Below, one piece after another: positions 1 through 12,400 of a DNA stretch of 64,000 nucleotides (within the stretch, counting starts at the first letter, position 1; every line of letters starts with the position of its first letter). The notes under the pieces are model-generated. The model saw only the letters and a list, made by a program, of their open reading frames with translations, was not told where the DNA came from and ran no database searches. Source of the stretch: Anaeramoeba flamelloides (lineage: Eukaryota; Metamonada; Anaeramoebidae); assembly GCA_027625915.1 (NCBI GenBank), contig JANTQA010000047.1, positions 14,446,001 to 14,510,000 of the forward strand. Direction: 5' to 3'. Made by a program: the position numbers and the translations under genes.

Positions 1-125
1 ATATTTAGAATTACTTTTAATTGAATCACAAATCAGATTTAATTATTAGTTGTTCTTGAAGACTAAAGTATATATATATATTTCAATTTATTATTTCAGG
101 TGTGTCACACTTTTTGAAATGGGGT
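1..125 (+). repeat. Terminal part of foldback element family FB1 (runs off the window start)
   Basis: About 110 bases match, in order, both outer arms of the foldback at 18195-19645. Shared blocks are the AATCAGATTTAATTATTAG stretch near 31-50 and the TTTCAATTTATTATTTCAGG stretch at 81-100, followed by a GTGTGTCAC-like end. The element body would lie to the left of the window, so only its outer end is seen. The CAG|GT junction at 99/100 is the splice-like motif described for the 18-19 kb copy, with a weaker donor half (GTGTGT). Confidence 0.6.
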
Positions 126-845
126 TTATTTCTACAGATGGTTTTTTTTTTTTTTTTTTTTGAAACCTTTTTTGGTTTTAAAATATACAGTTAAATCACT
201 TTGATTGAATTCTAGAATAAATTAAAGTTTTAATTATTTTCAATTTTTTATATGTATTATTTTTTATTTTTTATTTTTGTTTTTGTTTAAGCCTTGGATT
301 AAATGAGGTAAGAAAATTTTGACTTAATTTTGGTCTTTTAAGTTTTATTTTTCTTTTTTTTTTTTCCTTTTTCTTTTTTCTTTTTCAAAAAATTTTCTGT
401 TTTATCTAGCTGTTCTCAACTCTTTAAGAATAAAATTTACTAAAATGCACATGTTCGCCATTTTAATCACAAACTATTTTTATTTTTCTTCTCTTTGAAT
501 TTAAATAAGTAAAAAATGCTTTAGTTTTGAAAATAATTCATTTGACAAAAAATGTTTTTTTTTCTTTTCTTCTTCTCTTTTTTATTTAGTAAATTTTCTT
601 TGATTACTCCTTTCTCACAATAAATAAATAAAAAATGTTTTTTTTTGAAGGGGATTCTGTACCTTTTGTACCTTTACTATCACTTTAAAAACAGTTTGAT
701 CAATTTTTTTTTAAAATATAGCCATCAAAAATGCGTATATTAAAGTTTATCAACTATTCTATAGATACCTTTGAAAACCTTATTGTTTCACTTTATTAAA
801 GTGACTATATTTAAATTCAGTTTTCTTGTTTATTATTTTTATAAT

Positions 846-1092
846 TTACTGGTATTTGAATAATAATGGGAAAAAATTTTCACTTCATTTTCATAATTTT
901 GTTTTACACCATGAGTTTCCAAAAAAAAGTAATTGTAATTTATAATATCTATTTATTTGTGTGTGGTACTTTTTACATCTACATATTGTGGATTAACTAA
1001 GAAATCTAAACGAAAGTTAAGAATTTCAAAAATTGAAAAAAAAGTTAATCGGATGAAATTTTATCCCATTTAAATGTCAATATACCAGTAAT
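846..1092. repeat. Short terminal-inverted-repeat element, family S
   Basis: The left end reads TTACTGGTATTTGAATAATA and then a GGGAAAAAATTTTCACTTC block. The right end, reverse complemented, reads TTACTGGTATATTGACATTT and then a GGGATAAAATTTTCATCC block. The same termini occur at 28072-28236 and around the nest at 38407-39447. A related single end is near 63660-63705. No coding capacity, so a MITE-like non-autonomous element. Confidence 0.55.
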
Positions 1093-1955
1093 GGTTTAAA
1101 TATGTTTTTTTTTACAATTTGTCTTTAAAGTCAAGGTTTTGATTCATTGGGACAGATTTATAACTATTGAAGTGATTATTTTTTTTTTAACGGAGCAGAT
1201 TTTTGTTCATGTTAAATATTTTTAATTTAGGTCATACATTACGGCAGTTTCACTAAATTTCATTAAATAAAAAAGTTGGAAATTAAATGGAAATCGCGAC
1301 CAATTCTGCAACTGCTTCATAAAATCAATTTCTTATATCTATTTAGAGGCTGATTCCTGTATTTTTTTCCAAAAAAAAAAAAAAAAATACAGCCTCTTAA
1401 TTTAAAGATTAATTAAATTTAAGACAAGAAAAAGAAAAAAGATGGTATGTAATGGAAAATTGTTCGTAAAAAAAAAAATGAATTTATTGTTAAATTTATT
1501 CATAAAAGTATTCCATAGAAAATTACATCTCAACAATTAAACCCCTTCAACAATCTAAAAGTGGATTCGAATTCAAACAAGAATAACAAGTTCTGGATTT
1601 TTTGAAAAAAAAGATTTTTACCAAAATAAAATTACATCAAGTTTCAAATTCTCTAAAATTAAACTAAGTGTCCTTATATTTCAGTGTTCAAATCATTTTC
1701 TTTCAAGATTTGGTACGATCTATTTGAATAATTGAGATTTTCAGTGAAAAGGCTATACAAGAATCAATCACAAAATGGGGTATTTTTTTTTTAATTATAC
1801 GGAATGTTCATTAAGTGAGCACATTTTAAAAGATGAGTACCCACTACAGAAGATTTTTGAGAGTAGATCAGTGCTGTAAGTAATAATTCTTTGAAAAAAT
1901 ATTTCTTTTTTGAAAATATAGAATTTGCCACCAAAAAAATATTCAAAAAAAGTTG

Positions 1956-2465
1956 TATCGTCGTGAAAAAAAATACCGTGCATGAAAAAAATACCTTACA
2001 AGATTTTTAATTGTTAATATTAGGAAAATTGCTGTATATTTGCAAATATTTTCAAATCAAATCCTTTTTATAAATAACCAAAAGTTTTGATGAACCAGGT
2101 AATAAACCTACATAAAGTTCATTAAAGCAAAGTATCCATAGAATACTCAAGTAATTGTTTGATAAGCAAAAGTAGATCTACTTTTTTTTAAAAAAAAATC
2201 GAGTTTTATAGAGGTTTGATAAAGGTTTGGAAAATGATAATTTTTTATTCTTGGTTTTTTGATTGATTGAATGGTATTTTGAACATGTGCAATTTCATTA
2301 GTCATCACTCTAATAAATGAGTAAGTTATAATTTTAAAAGGTTTGTTTCTTAAATAAAAGGATTTGATTTTGAATATTTACAATTACACAGCAATATTCC
2401 CAATATTCACAATTAAAAATCTTGTCAGGTATTTTTTTCATGTACGGTATTTTGTCCACAACATA
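1956..2465 (+). repeat. MITE family P, copy 1
   Basis: About 510 bases with inverted ends carrying GAAAAAAATACCG, then CATGAAAAAAATACC, then AAGATTTTTAATTGT. The body is clearly homologous (about 80% by eye) to 55708-56200 in the opposite orientation, including the AGTAATTGTTTGATA and GGAAAATGATAATTTTT blocks. Both copies appear to start and end at TA. It holds no real ORF. Confidence 0.75.
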
Positions 2466-2712
2466 ATTAATTTTCTTCTAACATTTTATTGAAGAATTAT
2501 TAAAACCATTAATTATTACTTTTTCAAAATTGATTTGACCTTAGGTATACAATTTAATTGTGATTATATGTTTTGATGAAACAAGAAGAAAAATAATTCA
2601 GGGTGGAATCGTTAAATTGCAACTTTTTTTTTTTATTTTGAAGGGAGAAAATTAATTTCCTCTTGTTAGAATAAAATGTAATTTCTTTTCTTTTCCATTT
2701 AACACACAAGTA
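2466..2712. other. AT-rich spacer downstream of the RGS gene
   Basis: No gene or clear repeat seen. It presumably contains the 3' end and polyadenylation region of the minus-strand RGS gene. Confidence 0.4.
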
Positions 2713-3526
2713 TCATAAAGCAGACAATTGAGAAATTATTGTATTCAAAGACAAATTTTGGTTAGGTTTGTTTTGTTCCCAGAATTCAAAAAACTTTTGG
2801 TGTGTTGGCATTTGATGTTTTTTTAAGAGAAAAATATTCTTTGGTTTACATTTGTTTTTGAGAATAACCTTTTCTAGGTTTTTTCGAACAAAAATTTTCA
2901 CCACAATCTTTTTTTCAGATTCAATTTAATCACAAACGTTAGACGGTAAAGTGGAATTAATAGAATTTTGATTTCACAACTTTTAGGGTTATAACCGTCT
3001 TATTTTTCGAATTTTGAGTTTAAAAATGGTTTTCATTACCAGCACTATTTCTTGAACATTGGCAATTTGTAAATTTATTTGATTCAATAATTTCTCATTC
3101 CTCGGAAAAAGACCAAAACAACGATAACAATTCTTGTTTGAGCAAAAGTTAAATGTTTGTTTAATTTCTTTTTGATTTGAATTTACCAACCGAATCAAAA
3201 GAAAAAAATAAATTTTAAAAAATAAATATTTCTTTTTCTTTAATTTTGAGATCCAAGCCAATTTCTGGCCTTTTGATTATTTGTTTTTAAAAACAAAAAG
3301 AAATAAAAAGAAAGGAAATACAGACTTTTTCAAAAAGAACACCACTAATAAGTGCACGTTCAACAGGATCTATAACATTTGCATAGTCATTTGCTAAAAG
3401 AAGAAAGGACAGATTATCTGCTATTTTGTATTCTCTTAAAAATTCCTCAAAATAGACTAAAGCAATTTTGTGATTTAAAAGAAAGCCAAGATCAATTGTT
3501 GTTCCAAATTCATGAAGTTTTTCCAT
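2713..3526 (-). CDS. RGS-domain protein (regulator of G-protein signalling), three exons
   Basis: RGS domains bind the switch regions of active G-alpha and speed GTP hydrolysis. Exon A is 3526-3326 (ATG, 67 codons) and holds the RGS start: LGFLLNHKIALVYFEEFLRE, then IADNLSFL (a DN pair where animal RGS proteins have EN) and DPVERALIS. Exon B ends at 3040 with a GTAATG donor and carries LVNSNQKEI and INLQIANVQEIVL, like the later RGS helices. Exon C is 2907-2713 (IVVKIFVRKNLEKV, then a TGA stop). The B-C junction is in phase 0. The A-B junction is uncertain: the donor after GAAAAA is GTCTGT and the acceptor is unclear, so exon B starts somewhere around 3200-3250. Whether 3526 is the true start or an internal Met just after an acceptor (TTTTCAAGAG) is open. 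It lies head-to-head with the G-alpha gene. Domain call good; exact model moderate; a decayed gene is possible. Confidence 0.62.
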
Positions 3527-4544
3527 CTCTTGAAAAAGAAAATAAAAAGAATACAAAAAAATGTTTTTTCACAGATGAATTAGCTTTTTTCTGACATTTG
3601 AAAAACTTATTATTTTATTTTGTCACATATGGTTGAGTGATTGTTTTTTCGGTTATCTTTTCATATGTTGTGTTTTTACTTTAAAGGATATTTTAAGGTG
3701 GTTTGAAGAAAAAAATAAGTTTTGATTTTATAAAATTTGTAACTTTTCCAAAAACAAAAATTATTAAATACTATTCAAGATCTAAAATTGCTCTACGGAA
3801 ATAAATTTAAGTTAGAAAATTCTATTATTTAGTCGTACCGTTATAAAAGGTTTATAAAAAAGAAATCAATTTTAATACTGGTATTTTCACGGTAATTAAA
3901 TACAAACTTTTTTTTCAAGTTCCCAATAATATTATACTGATGATTATCAGGCTAAAATTGGCCAAAAATCTTTATAAAGTCAATTTGAAATGATATTATT
4001 AGATATTCTTTTAAAATTCCTAATTGAATGTTGAGAAAAAATCTTTTAAACTTTTATTTGATTTTAACAATGAAATAACTCGATCTCTGTATGATGATGA
4101 TCTATCAGTATAAAAAAGGGAAATAATTACTAGGACATTCAAATTAAATTATAAATATTTGATATTCCAATTTCTAAAAATCTATATCTCTGAAAAAAAC
4201 ACAAGACCATAATCAAAAACCATTGGAATATGAAAATCTTAAAGATTTTATCTCACTCTTCCTTGCTAAAATTCATATTAGATTTTAATTGTTTAATTTT
4301 TTAATAATTATAGGAAAGTTGTTTATTTTATTATGAGATTCTTTTCTGATTAAAATTTACTCTGGTCCTTAAAAAAAATTACCAATATGCTCCTTTATTT
4401 TTTAAATTTTTTTTTTAATAATAGAACTTTAAGAAACCAATACCATATTTTTTTCGGGTTTATTATTGGTTTCTTTGATCGGTTGATGTATAGGTTTTCT
4501 ATAACAAAGAAACACGCTTTTTATTTTGAAACCCCAGATTCAAC
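3527..4544. other. AT-rich intergenic stretch
   Basis: No gene recognised. A block near 3960-4060 resembles sequences near 41200 and 63020 (a TTGAAATGATATT motif followed by an AATT-rich stretch), so old repeat debris is likely. Upstream exons of the RGS gene, if any, were not found here. Confidence 0.35.
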
Positions 4545-4765
4545 TTTCAGCCTACAGTTAACTAAATTTCATAATAAATGGCCCAATTTTTTTTTACTTT
4601 TTTTTATGTAATTTTTTATTTTATTTTTAGATGAAAAATGAATATTTCAAGTGTATAGAACTGAATATTAAAATAGTAATTTTTTTATTATAGATAACTT
4701 CAATTTATAAAAATATTTATTTTCAAAATTTGATTTTTAATGGGCCAATGATTTTAAAATATAGT
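4545..4765 (+). repeat. Dispersed repeat E2, copy 1
   Basis: About 220 bases match 41430-41645 in the same orientation: AACTAAATTTCAT, a GGCCCAATTTT block, a TAGTAATTTTTTTATTATA block, and CTTCAATTTATAAAAAT. Non-coding. A TTAA-type element adjoins it on the right. Confidence 0.6.
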
Positions 4766-4779
4766 GTATTTTGACAAGA

Positions 4780-5960
4780 TATATAGTTTTTCAAGTAACC
4801 TAATACCAATTTAAAAAACTAACCAACCTGCGAAGTGAGATCGATCTCCAAAAATCAACAAGGAAAAACAAGAACAAGTATTCGAAAATAAAAATCGCCA
4901 AAGACTAATACTCTATTTCCAAATAGAATGGTTTCGAATATTTAATTCTGAAAACAGCTGTGTTGATTATAAAGTGAAGTTCAATGGTGCTTTTTGAGAT
5001 CTTGAAGATTTTTTCATCCTTTTTTCGATTCTCAAAAAAGTTATTATTTTCTCAAGAATTACAAAATCCTTACTTTGTAAAATATATAGACTTACAATCT
5101 AACCACATATTAGAATAAATCGAATGAAATTGATTTTGTACTTTAATATATAACTATTTGTTTCAAATTGAAGAAATTTAAGCCCATTGGAAATATAAAA
5201 TAAGAAAACATTATATTTTTTTTATAGAATTTGATTTTTTGAGATTGAGGATATTTTGAAACTTGATTTTTTTGAATCTATTAAGATCACACAAATACTG
5301 TTAATTGGAAAATAAAAAGATCAAAATTTTCATTCGGCTTTCCCAAAAAAATCACAACCCAAAATCAGAAAAAAGTCATCAAAACTCCCAATTCTAAAAG
5401 GAAATTAAGAATTTAAACATCTTTTTAGGGATTATAAATTTGAAATGTTACATGATTTACTTATGTTTTTTGGAAAGCTGTATGAAAATTTTGATCTTTT
5501 TATTTTGAAACAAATAGTATCAATTTTTGTTCTTTGAAAGTACCATTGAAGACACTTTGAATTTTTTATGTTTTTTACATTTTTTGCCATTTGAATGTAT
5601 TGAGTTTTTTGTTTTTTGCTATTTGAATTTTTTACCAATTGAGGATTGTTTGATCAAAAACTTTTGTTTTTTGAAATTGAATTTTTTTCTAATCTGATCG
5701 TTTGGATCTTTTTTTTTTTTGTTATTTGAATTTTTGAAATTGAAGTTTTGATTTTTTTTTAGTTATTTGTATTTTTGTGGAGAATCTTGTTCGGATTTTT
5801 TAAGAGTTAATACGAATTTTTTCACAAAGAGATCCAATCAAAATTTTTTTTTTTTTTATTTGAAATTTGTCAACTAAAAGAAGTTCAATTTTACCATATC
5901 CTTTTTGGTTGCAGGTAACTCCTATATTACGGAGCAAATTCATGGTAAGTGAAATGACCC
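4780..5960 (+). mobile_element. TTAA-type MITE (family T), copy 1, interrupted
   Basis: Homologous to 22724-23671 and, inverted, to 38615-39294. Shared blocks are CGATCGATCTCCAAA-like near 4840, GCTTTTTGAGATCT near 4990, and GGAGCAAATTCATGG near 5930. The right end is intact: GAAATGACCC followed by TTAA (5961-5964). The left end is eroded or was not found precisely, so the start is approximate. Its length is partly explained by a second element inserted at about 5295-5520. Non-coding. Confidence 0.7.
5295..5520. repeat. Palindromic MITE family Q, copy 1, nested in the TTAA-type element
   Basis: The ends form a perfect 25-base inverted repeat: AAAATAAAAAGATCAAAATT at 5309 and its complement ending at 5506. 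Outside that lies a weaker ATACTGTT/ATACTATT extension. The same element, with the same central AATTTGAAATGTTACAT-like block, is at 59831-60062. The other TTAA-type copies lack it. Confidence 0.75.
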
Positions 5961-5964
5961 TTAA

Positions 5965-6493
5965 ACTTGACATTTCATGGTTTCTAAATGGATAATAAAA
6001 AATAGTAAATTTCAGTTAGTTATTTCTTCAACTTTTTTTTTTATTCAATTCTTGTCATGATAATACCTCAGGCAAACAACTTTTAAATTCCAAAAATGTA
6101 AATACTTTATGAATTAAATCTATTTCTAAATACCCAAATTCATCTAAAACTTTTAACTTGTAACTTAAAAAAACTTTGTTTAAAATACTGATTCCAATAA
6201 GTATACCTGAAATTGTCTCGAAACAAGACCATTTTTTAATTGGTTTGTGAAGTTGTTGAGTTGTTTCTACTAGCTATTATAGAAGTTCTTAAAGCAAAAT
6301 AATCTTGGATAGTTTGTTTTTGTTTTGGAAACTGTCAGTTTTAATTACTCTTTTTTTGATAAAAATTTCAATTTTTTTTGGAAAATTATCATTGTTGTCT
6401 CACAAAATCGAATAACACTTTTTGTTGAACAGTTATGTTACATTAGTGTTGGAAATATCGAATAATTTATCCCATTTTTTTTATTATCAGTTT
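5965..6493. promoter_or_regulatory. Upstream region of the G-alpha gene
   Basis: AT-rich, with no recognisable gene. By position it holds the promoter and 5' UTR of the G-alpha gene. No defined motif can be supported. Confidence 0.3.
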
Positions 6494-9400
6494 ATGGGAA
6501 ATTGTTGCCCAGATAAAAACACAAAACAGACGAATAAAAAGAAAAAGTTTGAAGAAAGAGGTTTAATAAACGAGACTCTCTTAGAAAGCGATTTTGAAGA
6601 ATCAAATAAAGAGCCAATCAGAATTCTTTTATTAGGTTAATCTTTTATTCTTTTTATTTTCAATTTGTAGCACTTATTGTTTTTTTTTTTTTTCTCAAAT
6701 AATTGATCAATTTTCTAATTACAATAGGTGCTGGTGAGTCGGGAAAAACAACATTTTTTAAACAAATGAAACTTCTTCAAGAAGACGATTTCTCTCAAGA
6801 TGAAAAACTTGTTTATAAAACCTTAATTCGAAAAGAATGCGTTTCAGCAATGAACATTTTGATTTTAAACGCAAAAAGGCTAAATTACAATATTGAAAAA
6901 ATTGTAACCTTGTGGTTTTTCTTCCCAAAAAACAATTCCAAGATCTTTTTTTCTAATTATTGTTTTTTTTTTTTTTTTTTTCTTTTTTAATGCTTGTGTA
7001 TTTTATACTTTTGATTAGGAAGAAGCAAACTTGATTTTAAATTCTAAAAAAACCACACCTTGGTCAAAAGAGATTGGTTTGGCACTAATAGCTTTATGGA
7101 AAGATGATGCAATACATCAAACATTTGGTTGTAAAAATAAAAAATTCCATTTAGGGGATTCTGTTGGGTTGTACGTTTTTTTTTTTCTCCTTCTTTCTTT
7201 CGTTTTGAAAAGGAAAAAACCTTTGTTAATCATTTTTAAAGTTTCCTGAAAGTTCGATGAATTATCAAAATTTATACAAAAATATCTCTTCAAAGTTACA
7301 ATAAAAATAGATAATGAAGAATTTTTGTTTCTAAAATACAGAAAAGGTAGTTTTGGCCTAAGCCTAAATTAAAATTATCTGACCTAAAGAGAAATTGATT
7401 TTTTATTCTAAAAATTTTTAATATAAATTGCAAAACACAAATTTATTATTAAAAGAGACTATCAGGTATTAACTTTGCCCTATATTTGTCATATCCAAAG
7501 TGTATTGTAATTGAAAGTAAATCGTATTTGTGCTTTATGGTTGTAATTACTTTCTTGAAAAATCTATTATAAATATTAGTGCACGATTAATTATTAGTTA
7601 TTTTTTACTAATGATCACAATTAGAAAATGTCATTTTGGAAATTTTTTTTTTAAATAATATTCCAAATCGAAAAATAGAAACCCAAAGTAATTATTGAAT
7701 TTCAGTATTTAAAATTAACATTTATAACTTCAGATGTAACTATTTTTTCACTTTTCAAATTTCAGGATTTAACTCAATAATCATTCTTATACAACCCCAA
7801 ATACTGATTAGTTTTGTTTCCTTTTGATAAAAGATAATTGTAACACCAATATATTTCCAAGATTTTGGAAATAATTTTTGTCAAATATAATCTGGTTAAT
7901 TTAATTTTTTAAAAAAAAATGAATTTTTTTAGCAACTAATCTACATTTAGAAAAAAATTTGAGATATGTTTCAACTTTCAAGTTTGAATATCTATTTCTG
8001 ATTCAACCTTTAAATTTGTCTGGAAATTTAGATTTTTTTCACTCATTCTTTGAATTATTTACTAACGCAAAGATCATTATTAATTGATGAGATCAACAAA
8101 TATTACTACTTTACTAATAGAATTTTAAGACGTATTTCAACCATCGCATATGAATATAATTAGTCACCCAATACCCACATACTTTTATATTTGGCTTCTC
8201 CTTGGAAGACGCTAATTCCTTAAACAAACTAATCTATCAAAAATTAGAATCTAATTCATATAAGACTTTTCCATCTATCAGTCTAGAATACAAGATAATG
8301 TAATTCTTCTGTTTAAATATTTCCATTTTGCGAATAACTAGCCTTTTCAGAAAAGATATTGTCTTATAAATAGGTCAATTCTACTTATAAAACAATTAAA
8401 AGTTTCCAATTTTGGAAAAAAAAAAATTATGCATTTTTTCAGAATTTTTTTTTTTACTTTTTATTTCTTTTATTATCTAAAAAAGAAATTTTCATATTTT
8501 AACATAATTTTTACTTTTAAAAAAATCTTTAGAATTTTCCAGAATTATCAAACTTTAAGAGGTACGGCGATATCTTTGTTAATTCACGATTAAGTTTCAA
8601 AAATCGCAATAATTTCCATCAAATCGCGATATTATTATAGAAAATCGTGATAATTAATAATATCATGATAATATAACAAATCACAATATTCTAGAAAATC
8701 TTGATATTCTATAAAATCACAATAAATTATCAAATCACAATAATCAGTAATATAATGATATTCAATAATATCCTCTAAAATCATGATAATTGTCTAAAAA
8801 TCGTAATAAAAGCCAAAATATCCTGATAAAAAGTAATCGCGATATAATAAAGTTGATGGGCTTTGGGTTAATTGAGAAATATTTTAAAAAGAAAAATTTT
8901 TATTTGATTAAAAAACAGATCTTGTGAAAAAAAGTCATTCTTTGAAAAAACCACAAAAAAGATACCTGATTCAAACAAGGATCAGATCAAGAGATTTTCA
9001 TTAATTTTTATTTATATTTAGTTTACAGATCGATCGATTCTTTTGATCATCAACAAACGTAATTCCTTAAGGCCAATAAATAGTTTCTCAGTCAATCTGG
9101 TGTTATAAATTACGTTGAATAAAAATCTTCTAAAACTACTAACCTTTCACTGGTTATTTAAAGAATTTGTTCTTGGGTGAAAACATTTTCTTTATTCTCA
9201 GAAAGCCGAAAGGAGTTGGATAACTTTTCGAAATCTTTCACTATAACCAAGTTACATTATCACTAATTTTTAACATTTTACATATTTATTTGTTTTCTTC
9301 TTGTTATTCTTCTTTTTCTTCATATATCTTTAATTGTGATAAAAACAAACTTGAGTTTAGGGTTTTGTTATTTGATCGATCACCAATAAGAAGGAAAATC

Positions 9401-12400
9401 ACTAATTATTCTTTTTGGTTATTTAACTTGTAAAGGTAATAACTCCATTTTTTAAAAAAAACCACATTTAATATGTATTCAAGTACATTACTGAAATGAA
9501 TGATTATTTGTTTGATCAAAAAATTTATAGAATATTCCACAATTGTAAAAAAAAAATACAAAGTAAATTTTTTTTCAACTAATATAAAATCTCCTTCTTT
9601 TTGTAAAGTTTTTGGGTCTTTCAAACCTTTCGAACACTTGAAGACAATTAACAACACTTTCAAACACTTTTAGACACTTTAATACATAAGTGTAAATATG
9701 GGGTATTGTAAAATTCTCAAGGATATGTAAAAATCATGGGATTTTTTTTAATGTGATTTCAAAAAAACAATTTTTTATTTTTTTTTTTTGCCATAAAATA
9801 GGTCTATTGCGATTTTATGCTTTATCAAGATAAAGTAGGACTAATCGAGATTTTTTAATTATATCTTGAATTTATTATTAATATTATGAGAATATTTTTT
9901 ATCATCAAAACTTCAATTATATTAATTGAATTTTTATTGAAGATACCTGTTTAAAATTTGAGTTTTTCAACAAAATTATCTTCAAAACAAATTATTTTTT
10001 CAATAAAAGTACAAAAAACAAATGAAAATACATCAGTACCAAATTAGAGTAACTATTGGCTTTTATTTTGATTTAATTGACAACTTTACCCCCCCTTTTC
10101 ATGGAACTCAAATAACAGCATTAGTTAAACCATTATTTCCCAATCTACCAGAGAATCATTTGTTGAAAGGAAAATATAATACTTAAGATACTATCAACTC
10201 TATTGAGATTCTAGATTTTGGTTGTAATCAACAAGACAATTTTCTAGAGTATCTGAAATACTGCAACAAGAGTTTCATTTTTAAAATCTTTTTTCAATAT
10301 TAGAACCATACAATCACCAATTCAGAATGGTAATTTAAGCTTGTTATCTTATTTTTATTCTTCTTCTTTTCGTTAAATTTATATTTTGAGAAATTTCATT
10401 ATTAAAGTTGAAAATTTTATTTTTTAATTAATCATTTAGATCTAATAGAAATTTCTATTTTTTCTTGAGAATTTAACCTTTGAGGGTTTAAAACACTTTA
10501 GTTAAAAAAACTCTTTTATCCGATATTCGAACCCATTTTTCTCAATTAGTTTGTAATTGTTAATTTTTTTGTCTCTAAATTTGAAATTTTAATTATTAGG
10601 AATTTTCCATAATTTTGATGGCTAAATAAAAAAATTAAAATTGAAAAAAAGATACGTTATCTTTTTCAGAATTATTTAATAAATTAAGTAGGAACAGAAA
10701 ATACTTTTAAAAAATCAAAAAAAGATTCACCTCAATTTTTTTTTTTTGAAATCTGATTTTTTTTTGAAATTTTTTTCTATAATTTATAGCACATGTTATT
10801 TTACCCAATATATTTGAGTGGATTTATTTTATGAAACAAATATTATGTAATTTCTGTTCTGAAATAAAAGAGTTTTTTTTTTTTTTTTCTAAAATCAAAA
10901 TCTCAAGTAATGATTATAACTCAAAATAATTTACAAGTAATTATATGAATTAAAATAATCAGAAACATTATCATATATTAGAAGAATAAAAGAGCTTAAT
11001 AAAAAAGTGTTTCAAGAGATATAATAATATTCCAAAGTGTAGAACACATTATTTATTTTATCAGATCCGAGATAAAAAAAAGTCTTGGTGAATCCTAGAA
11101 AATCGATGTATAATAATGTGTATTAATAAATTCTGTAACTAATTAAGAAAAGATCCAGAAATTGAAATAATGAAATTCAATACCATTATTTTATTTTTTT
11201 TCTTTCCATTTTTTACAATATAGTATTTTTTTGATCTTTTTTAAATTTATGATTAAAAAAAAATAGTATATTTTGGTAATTTCTGTTCCATAATTCATTT
11301 GATGCAAATTTCTATTTCGTAATTCATATTGTGTAAAAATATTACCTGAAACCCCACCGATCTTGAAAATTTAAATAAAAAAAATCTAATTTGAAATTTC
11401 TTTTCTGTAATTCATTTTTAGCAAAAAGAGTATGTGGAAGCACTATTCTATGGAAAAAATATTTTTCTTTTCCTCTGGATTATTTATTCTAAATTGTATA
11501 CAAATACAGATACAATCAATATTTTGAAAACTTTTATTTTAGTTTTATTTCTCTTCAAAATAATGTTATTATTTTTAATGATCGAAATAATAAGATCTTT
11601 GTATTGATTTAGTATTTTTCAACAAACTCTATAAAATGTGGTATATTCGAAAAAAAGCGTACCGTAAAGCGAAAAACTCGGGATTTTTTTCTGAAAAAAC
11701 CACTTTTACGCATAAAGGTATTTATTGGAAAAAAAAAAAAGCTTTTATTGTGGAGAAAAAAATAGAGTATTAGCAAAAAGATTAGTCTTTTGCTAACAAG
11801 TGATTTATCCGTGAATTTGTCACATTTCATTTCACAACTTTATTACTTAATTTTTTGGCCCCTTTGGTCTTTCATATTGACAAATAAATTATTAAGAAAT
11901 TACTCCTTTTTCTGGTATCTCCTGTCCCAAGCCAGCAATTATTAGGTTTAAGCAATGATCATAAAAAATACTTACAACTTTCTAGGGTTTTCCTTTCTTC
12001 TGAAATTCAATTTTTGGATTTGTTTCTTTCAAAAAAATAAATTTCTTTTATAAAACAACAGAAATTGTAATTTTTTATGATGATATGATAGAAAATGTCT
12101 TTTCTATTTGATAAAATACAATTCTATAATAGATAATCTGGTCGTTTATGTTTTAAAATTTTTTTTACTGGGCACTGGGATGGTTGTAGTTATTATAGAT
12201 ACTTATTCATACAATATTTATGAAAAACTTGAATTTAAAAATCTCGAAAAATATCGTTTTTGCCATAAAAAGTCATTTTTAGAGAAAAATTTTTGTGTTT
12301 CAGACTATGGTAAAAAAGTGTGAAAGTCAATTAAATCCTTGATTATATTTAATAATTAATCAAGTTGGAGATCTAGATATTATATACTTTGAGTTAAAAA

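Noticed and set aside
1340-1400. Hairpin around AGAGGCTG and TACAGCCTCT as a structured RNA gene
   Set aside because: The stem is interrupted and formed largely by A and T runs; no promoter or conserved loop seen.
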